From the NCBI GenBank assembly GCA_965222745.1, contig CBDCUW010000005.1, positions 1-64,000 of the forward strand: a DNA stretch of 64,000 nucleotides, in the 5' to 3' direction. The notes beneath the pieces are model-generated. The model did no database searches and was not told the DNA's origin. It worked only from the letters and a program-made list of their open reading frames with translations. A program made the position numbers and the translations under genes. The number at the start of each line of letters is the position of its first letter. The stretch's first letter is position 1. The DNA is from CBDCUW01 sp965222745 (GTDB lineage Bacteria; Planctomycetota; Planctomycetia; Pirellulales; Pirellulaceae). Positions 54,234-61,700 of this stretch are shown piece by piece.

Positions 54234-57200
54234 TTACGTCGGTGGTGTGTCGCCATCGTCTTTTGCCTTGTTCGACGGTTTCTGTGCCGGGCAATAGCTG
54301 ATGCCGGTCGGCACGCAAACGGGTGGCGTTGGGTACATTTGGTGGTAGCGCATCCAGACGTCAAACGGTAGTTGCTGATTTGTGTTTTGAACTTTGGTCA
54401 GGTTGTTGGGCATCACCGTGGAGTCATCCATCGAGTCGGCGGCGATGTCGGTGATATCGCAGTCGAAATCCTGAATCACCTCGGTTTCATCGTTGCCCAT
54501 TCCCGACATCCGCATGGTGTAACCGTAGATATCCAGCTCAGTGACGTCGGTGGCCGAATCGCCGACGATTTTGAAGCGGATGTAGCCTGTTCCCAGGTAG
54601 AACGGGTCTTCCGTTCCCATGTCGACGGTCCAAGTGGTTGTGTTTCCCGTCGTATCGGTTTCTTTGGTGATGAAGGTCTGTTGCCGGAGGCCGATCTGGA
54701 ACTTGTTGAACAGCGAGATCAAGTTGGGAATGGAACTCCGTACATACGTGACGTTGCTGGGCGCATTGCCCACCAGTTGCGAACCCCACCAAAGCGTGTA
54801 GCTATTGCCATCGGTAGGATCCGAGATCATCCAGACAACCGGTCGCAGGTAAGTGGAAAGAACCGCGGAGGCACTCAAGTCGATCTGACCGTCGGAGTTG
54901 GTCTCGAGCGTCTGAATTAGACTTTCCGGAACGGTTCCGGCTTGAAGCGACGTGGTGTAGCTGAGATTACAAACAGGCGTTGCCGCACCTTCGAGGTAGA
55001 CGCCATAGGCAACGTACGCATTGGAATCGAATTCAGGAATCAGCAGATAGACGTTCGTTCCATCGGTGATTTTCCACGTTTGCTGGTTGGCAGCGACTGA
55101 CACGGTGGATGTTGCGCTGACCGTGATTCCAACGCCGGATAGAACTCCAATGAGGTTTGTCTGAATGGTCCCCGGAATGAGAAACTTGGTGGACAAGATG
55201 CTGGGCGGAGGGTTGGTGATCGCTTGGGCCGCCTCCGCATTCAATTCCGAGAGATAGGCGGGCAGGGAGGCATTCCCGATCGGGACTTCGTAGAGCCAGA
55301 CTCCATTGGTGGAGTTGGGGTCTGTAGGGGTTGCCAGGCAAACGGCGGCATTGAGCAGGTTGGCTCCGCGGAAGGTGGCCGTGGAGAACGATGTTCCCTG
55401 CAAGTTGGCGTCTTCGAAGGTAACATCGTGCCCACTTTCGGCAGGTCCCAGCAAAACGCCCTTGAAATTTGCGCCCATCAGATTGGCACTGGTAAAGTTC
55501 GCTCCCAAAAGCGTAGCGTCACTGAAGTCGGTTTTGTAAAGATTGGAGTTGGTAAACCGGACCTCCAGCAGGGTCGTTTTGTTAAGTACGGCGCTGGAGC
55601 TGGTTTGGTTGTCGTTGTAGAGATGGCAGTTTTGCGCGGAGCATCCCGTCAGGTTCGCTTCACTCAGCGTGATGCCCGGCATGTAGCTGTAATCCAGAAT
55701 CGTGGGCAGCGCCTCATTGAAGTACACATCCAATTCGTACTTCGTTGGCGACGTATTCTTGATTGGGACTTGCGAAACCGTAAACGTTCTTTCCGGCGTC
55801 AAGCCCTTGTCTTTCACCAGCCAGGCCGCGACGGCGCCCGATGGCGGGGTCGTCGGTGCACAACTGATGCTGGCGATTGTGTAACCGTTGTGCTGAAAGA
55901 CCTTGATGATGTTCGCCAGATAGGGTGTCTGCAGATCGGTCAGAAAGCTGGTGTAGTCGTACGGTGGCTGTAGACTCGTGTTCGTTTCCGCGATACTGAA
56001 GACCGCCGCGTTCTTTCCCAGTTGTGCGCCTGTCAAATTCACATTCGTCAAGTTGCCATAGGTCAAGGTGGCTCCGTACAGTTGCACCTGCAACATCTGC
56101 GAATCGGATAAATTGGCTCCTTGCAGATAGCTACCAATCAGATGCGCGTAACTGAACCGGCAGGGTGAGTTGTCGAAGGCAAGCAAAGTATGTTCATTGG
56201 ACTCTCCCGCCTGCACCACCATGTAGGTCTTTGCTGGATTGGTAAGGTTGTCGAGCACCAGCCAGGCGGGATCGTGACTGACCGGATCGGTGGTCGTCGT
56301 GACCGTCAGGTTGCCGATCGTGTAGCCGTAGTGGGCAAAGACGTCGGTGATCTTGTCGGTATTCTTCGTCTGCAGGTCCGATAGGAAACTGTCGTAGTCA
56401 TACGGCGGCTCAAGAGACGAATCGGATTGGGCCACGGCAAAAATAGCCCCATCAGGCCCCATCTCGTTGCCGGCCAGCGTTTGTGCATCGACAAAACGGG
56501 CGTTATTCATCTGGGCGTATTGAAAGTTGACACCGTTGAATGAAGCGCCAGAGAAGTCGGCTCCGTTCAATTCGGCCGACTGAAAACTGAGTGTGTTGTT
56601 GAACAGACTGTTTTTCGCGTTCAGGTTAACGAGCTGATCGACAATGCCGCTGAAGCCGGAGACCTGCACGTTCCTCAAATCCATGCACTGCCAATCCTTC
56701 TGGAGGTTCGTGATCAGAAAAGTCGTTGTGATGGTGGCAAACTGAAAGGACGTGATGTAGTTGGGGTCGCTCGACAGCAGCGCGGGAGTGCTGAACTTGC
56801 TGTTGGACAAATCGTTTCCGTCAAACTTCGTCCCTTTCAGTAGCGTATTGAGAAAGCTGCAGTTGGAAAGGGTCGTCGCGTAGGACAAATCGGTATTCGT
56901 CATCGTGCTTCCGTCGAACACGGTGTAATACAACGACGCCCCCTTCATTTTGACACCCGTCAGGTCGCACACCTGAACGAAGCTGACGTAGTCCAGATTC
57001 ACGCCCGTCATCACGCAATCGGTCAGATCGCAGTTGATGAAATGGGTGTTTTCGAGACTTCTGCCTCCGAAATCGAAACCGTTCCACTTGACCGACATCA
57101 GCATGTTTTGGGAAAGATCCGAAGGCATGCCGGTGAACGTGGCGTCGGTAAGGTCAACGTATTGAATCTGGCTGCCGAGCAACGTCCAGGGGATCGTGGC

Positions 57201-58664
57201 CTTGGTCAAGTCGGTCCAATATCCATGCTGGCCAACACCGCCAAAACGGGCTGGCTGACTGAAATTTGCCAGTGTCAGATCGCATTCGGAAAAGTTGGTC
57301 GTCTTGAATGAACTCGATAGACCAAAGATCGCCCCGGCAAAATCGGTACTCGCATTGAACGTGCACTCACTGAAGTTCGTTCCAGTCAGTGTGCAGCCCG
57401 CAAATGTGTAGCCCGATAGATCTTTGCCAGAAAAATCGCAATTGCTGAAGTCTTTGCCGGTGTTGTCTTTTTCGGTCAACGAGCAATCGACCGTCGTGTT
57501 CGTTCTCCCAAGCGATGACAACGAATCCTCGAGCCCCTTGCGGGCCGCTTCCAAGGCATTGAGCGTATCGGAAATACGAGTATTGAATCCGATGTTCGGG
57601 TTGTAGGGGTCCTGCATCGGATAAGCAGCGTCGACAACAAGAATCTTCAGGTGTTTGGCCATGCTGGTCTTGAGCGCCTGCGCCCCTGCGCTCGAACTCT
57701 TGATGGCGTTTTCTGTGTCGGACAGAAAACGCTGAAGCTGGCCGTTGTTCCAGGCAAAATCACCCAGCGGGTTGGCCAGGTACATTAGCGCCAAGTAGAT
57801 CAGTTGATTTCCAACCGAGTCATTCGGGTATTCCATCGATGAAGCGACGGCGCTGACGACCTTGTCGACCGAAGACTGATCTTGCTGAGTGCCTGTACTG
57901 ACGGCGATCAGCAGATGAAGCAGGAAGAAGTAATCGGCGGATGTTAACGGGTCGGAGCTACCGATCAGGTTAGCTAGCGCGGTGGCTTGCGCCTGCCACA
58001 CCGGTGAAGTGGTCGCGATTACCTTGGGAAAATCAGTCCAGCCGTCGAGAACCCCTTGTTCGAACTTAGCGCACTCGCCGTACGAGCCGATCGTCTTGCC
58101 CACGTTGACCAGATGGGCCGGTGGAGTATCGCCCCAGCTTGACGCGATCGATTGGACTTTGGAGTGCCAGACAGTGGGAGCGCCGGGAATCGACATCGCA
58201 GGACGGCTGACGATGTAGGAGCCGTTGTCTGTCGGCCACGGAACGTACCATCCGAAATAGTACCCACGGAAAACATGCCAATAGCTAACCCAGGGAGCGT
58301 TGGTCCAATCGCTTGGCGGAAGCTTGGTGCCTGGAGGGAAATAGGCGTTGTCGGCGTTGTAGCCGTGCAAGCCATTTTGATACTGCCAAACGAGATACAT
58401 TTCCGCGAGCGTGTCACTGGTGGCGGTCAATCGCGTGAAGTATTGACGGACCCACGCGGAAAACATCTGGTTAGCGATGGAGCGATAGACCCCGGAAAGC
58501 GCATTCAGATTCTCGAAGTAGCCGGACATTTCACCCATCGAAAGGGTCTTGGTCGGGCCATACGATTCCTCGATGCCAAGCACCGTTCGAATGGCACTCA
58601 GCTCACGCGCGGTCAACGTATAGTCGGTATTTGTGTCAGTCTCAAACACGGCAAGCTTCGACAA
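54234..58664 (-). CDS. 1,476-residue pentapeptide-repeat protein with a shared unknown domain
   Basis: It is read from a TTG at 58664; a later start is possible. Residues 1 to about 380 are homologous to the C-terminus of the next gene (TNTDYTLTAREL, YWHVF, GWYVPWPTD, FEQGVLDGWTDFPKVI, MEYPNDSVGNQLIYL, MQDPYNPNIGFN). Pentapeptide repeats of A(D/N)Lxx type follow from about 390 (CDFSGKDLSGYTFAGCTLTG) in three blocks that form right-handed quadrilateral helices. Between and after them are modules like VFAHYGYTIGNLTV...AWLVLDN and VFQHNGYTIASIS...AWLVKDK. The end is Cys/Pro-containing and polar. No signal peptide, enzyme or membrane segment is seen. It is the middle gene of a minus-strand operon. 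Function unknown. Confidence 0.8.
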   Translation of the reverse strand: MSKLAVFETDTNTDYTLTARELSAIRTVLGIEESYGPTKTLSMGEMSGYFENLNALSGVYRSIANQMFSAWVRQYFTRLTATSDTLAEMYLVWQYQNGLHGYNADNAYFPPGTKLPPSDWTNAPWVSYWHVFRGYYFGWYVPWPTDNGSYIVSRPAMSIPGAPTVWHSKVQSIASSWGDTPPAHLVNVGKTIGSYGECAKFEQGVLDGWTDFPKVIATTSPVWQAQATALANLIGSSDPLTSADYFFLLHLLIAVSTGTQQDQSSVDKVVSAVASSMEYPNDSVGNQLIYLALMYLANPLGDFAWNNGQLQRFLSDTENAIKSSSAGAQALKTSMAKHLKILVVDAAYPMQDPYNPNIGFNTRISDTLNALEAARKGLEDSLSSLGRTNTTVDCSLTEKDNTGKDFSNCDFSGKDLSGYTFAGCTLTGTNFSECTFNASTDFAGAIFGLSSSFKTTNFSECDLTLANFSQPARFGGVGQHGYWTDLTKATIPWTLLGSQIQYVDLTDATFTGMPSDLSQNMLMSVKWNGFDFGGRSLENTHFINCDLTDCVMTGVNLDYVSFVQVCDLTGVKMKGASLYYTVFDGSTMTNTDLSYATTLSNCSFLNTLLKGTKFDGNDLSNSKFSTPALLSSDPNYITSFQFATITTTFLITNLQKDWQCMDLRNVQVSGFSGIVDQLVNLNAKNSLFNNTLSFQSAELNGADFSGASFNGVNFQYAQMNNARFVDAQTLAGNEMGPDGAIFAVAQSDSSLEPPYDYDSFLSDLQTKNTDKITDVFAHYGYTIGNLTVTTTTDPVSHDPAWLVLDNLTNPAKTYMVVQAGESNEHTLLAFDNSPCRFSYAHLIGSYLQGANLSDSQMLQVQLYGATLTYGNLTNVNLTGAQLGKNAAVFSIAETNTSLQPPYDYTSFLTDLQTPYLANIIKVFQHNGYTIASISCAPTTPPSGAVAAWLVKDKGLTPERTFTVSQVPIKNTSPTKYELDVYFNEALPTILDYSYMPGITLSEANLTGCSAQNCHLYNDNQTSSSAVLNKTTLLEVRFTNSNLYKTDFSDATLLGANFTSANLMGANFKGVLLGPAESGHDVTFEDANLQGTSFSTATFRGANLLNAAVCLATPTDPNSTNGVWLYEVPIGNASLPAYLSELNAEAAQAITNPPPSILSTKFLIPGTIQTNLIGVLSGVGITVSATSTVSVAANQQTWKITDGTNVYLLIPEFDSNAYVAYGVYLEGAATPVCNLSYTTSLQAGTVPESLIQTLETNSDGQIDLSASAVLSTYLRPVVWMISDPTDGNSYTLWWGSQLVGNAPSNVTYVRSSIPNLISLFNKFQIGLRQQTFITKETDTTGNTTTWTVDMGTEDPFYLGTGYIRFKIVGDSATDVTELDIYGYTMRMSGMGNDETEVIQDFDCDITDIAADSMDDSTVMPNNLTKVQNTNQQLPFDVWMRYHQMYPTPPVCVPTGISYCPAQKPSNKAKDDGDTPPT

Positions 58665-58700
58665 GTGGATGGGGGAGACAAGGAAATGATCGTGGTACCA

Positions 58701-61700
58701 TCAGCTGCCGATGCTTGCGCGTGCCACCTCCAGTGCGTTCAACGTATCGGACATCCGGCTGTTGAATCCGATGTTCGGGTTGTAAGGATCTTGCATCGGG
58801 TATGAAGAGTCGGAGACCAGAATCTTCAAGTGATTCGCCAAACTGGTTTTCAAAGCCTGAGAACCAGTGTCGGTGCTCTTGATGACTTTTTCGGTCGATG
58901 TCACGAAGCTCTGGAGCTGGCCGTTGGACCAACCGAAATCACCCAATGGATCCGCCAGATACATCAGTACCAGGTAGACCAACTGATTGCCAAATGAATC
59001 GTTGGGGTATTCGATGGAGCTTGCGGTGGTGCTGACGATTTTCTCGACGGTTGCCTGATCACTTGTTGTCCCCGTTCCGACCAACAGCAGCAGATGCAAC
59101 ATGAAGAAATAGTCGCTGGAAGTCAGCGCTGACGAATCGCCGATCATATTGTCCAGCGCGGTGTGTTGTGTTTGCCAGACGGGCGCCGTGTTGTCGATCA
59201 CGTTGGGGAAATTGGTCCAGCCGTTGAGAACGCCCTGTTCGAACGTTCGCGCATCGGACCATTGATTGATCACCGGCGCGACATTGATGTACTTGGTATC
59301 AGGATTCGATGCCCAAGGCGTTGCAAGAGACTTGACCGCGTTGTTCCAAACGGACGGCGAGCCTGGAACGTGTAGGTAAGGTTTTCCGCTGATTCCGTCC
59401 CCGAAGTCGTTCGGCCAAGGGGCGTACCAGCCGTAGTAGTTGCTTGCACTCTGAAAGACATGCCAATAGCTTTGCCACGGAGTACCGTACCAGTTGACGT
59501 AGAGGTTTGGTGATGGCGGCGAATACGGATAGCCGGCCTGGTTGTTCAAACAGGCTAGGTACTGCCAAACGATGTACATCTTCGCGACATCCGAGTCCGC
59601 ATCCGTGAGCAAGGTGAAGTACTGCGAAATCCATGACTTGAACATGTTGTTGCTCAAGCCGGAATAATAGCTGGAATAAGAGTTGAGCGCGTTGAAGTAG
59701 GCGCCCATCGACCCCATCGAGAGTGTTGTTTGCGGCCCGTAAGATCCGCCCAGAGAAATGACGCCTCGCACATCTTTCAACTCCGCGGAAGTCAAGGAAT
59801 AGTCTGTGTTGTCGTCGGTGACCCAGGCCATTCTGCCCCGGTAAGGGCGAGTCGGAGCGGAGACGGAATCGTCGATAGCGCTGACGCCGGAACTGGGTGG
59901 ACTGGGAGTCGACGGCATCCAGCCGCTCACGCTTGGTTCGGTGCGGTTGTTGGGGCCCAAGAAGATTTCATAGTTGAGTGTCCACAGGGTGCGCCACTGA
60001 TCGACTGTCATCTTCGCGGCCGCCAGACCGGTGAGCGGATTGGCAAACAATGCGGTACCATTGGGTTGGTAGATATCGAGCATGTATTGGTTGGCGTTGA
60101 CACCCTGGTCTTCAAAATACAGTACGTAGATGTAACCCTTGTTCTCCACCGCGATGTCGAGATACTCGACGGAATTGGCCTGCGTCCGAAGCGGCGCCGT
60201 CGAGACGAGTTGCTGCATGTTGAGCGGATCGGAGCCGCTGGCTCCCGGCGTGAGTTTGAACGTCAGCGAGTTGGCGCGGTCGGTCAGTTTCCATTCTTGA
60301 TTGGACGCGACCACTTCGATCTGCAAGCTTGCCGCCCTGAATACGGACAGCGAGTACATCGTGTCGTCCCAGCGGACATCGTAAGTCGTATTTTGAGTCA
60401 GGTCGGTGATGAACCAGGAAGTACCCGCGACGTTGACCACGACCTGAATGTCACTGGCGTCGTCGGGCAGCGCGGCGACAGCATCTGTAAACCAGCCGGC
60501 CAGAGTTGAATCGACGATTCCGTTGTTCAGATCGGAAACCGGAGTGTTGTCATACTTCAGAATCATCGGCTGTCGCAGCAAATTGGCTGGAACAGCCGAC
60601 TGATATGCGTTGTTCAGATCCTGGTTGACGGTGGCGTTGTTCAACGTCGTCACCAGGCTGTTGGGAAACGTCGTTGCCAATTCTCCATTGAAACTTGCCA
60701 CCGGGTTTCCGTTGACGTCGAACGACTGAATGCGCTGGTTGCCCTGTTCCAGAATCAGGATTCGGCCGTCCGAGGCAACCGTCAGGGCCTTCGGTTGATT
60801 GAGCAGGCCGGATAGGTCGCCCGTACCCGATAGCGGCATCGCCAGGGGCGCGTCCGCCATCGTGCACGCCTGGCCCGGCAAGCGGAGTGTCCAGATCTTG
60901 TCCAGGCTGAAATCGATCGCCACGACCAGACCGGCCGGATGTACCGCCATCTGATACAAAGTGCTGCCGGACGGAATCGGGAACGCGCCCCAACTGTTGG
61001 CTTGCGACGGATCGAACTCCACATCGAACTGGTAAGAGCCGGGAATGCCGTCGTGAAAACTGACCGCGCGCAAGTGATAGTTGCCGTTGGGGCCCGGCCG
61101 AGAATCCATGTAGAAGTTCGTGTTTTCCGGCACAACGTAGTTAAATACGTTGATGATCTTGGTGATACTTCCGTCGATCACCGTGGTGGCGTAGATCAAA
61201 TCGAACAGAACTTCGTTGGACGTGTCGACAAAACGCCATTCCAGTCCAGCCTTGGTGACCTGCACGGTGGTTCCGGTCGGCAGCGTGTATCCTTTGCTGC
61301 TGAACACGCTGACCAGATTGGACGGCACCGGCTGGCCGTTGGCGGCGTCCAATTCGGGTTGATAGGTCGCATAGTCGAGCGCAAACAGCGGTGTGAGCCC
61401 GAATTGGTTGTACGCGATGAACGGCATTTGCGAAAAACCGATGGGCGACTGAACAATCAGGTCGGACGGTTGGCTGAGCGTGGAAACACTTTGCATCGTG
61501 TACATCTGCGAGTTGCTGGTTGGATTCGATGGTGAATCCAACGGCATGCTCATGCCCGACGCCCGCCATGCATAACCGAGTTGGTATGCTTTGTTGTCGA
61601 TGGTCATGTCGACCAGTTCGCAAAGATTGTGATTGTCGCCGCCGGTGCCGCAGTCGGTCTTGGGATTGGGCAAGGGAGGTGCCGGGCGGGTTACATTCTG

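Noticed and set aside
54234..58664. Qnr-type quinolone resistance protein
   Set aside because: Qnr proteins are about 220 residues and made wholly of pentapeptide repeats. This protein is nearly 1,500 residues with other domains.
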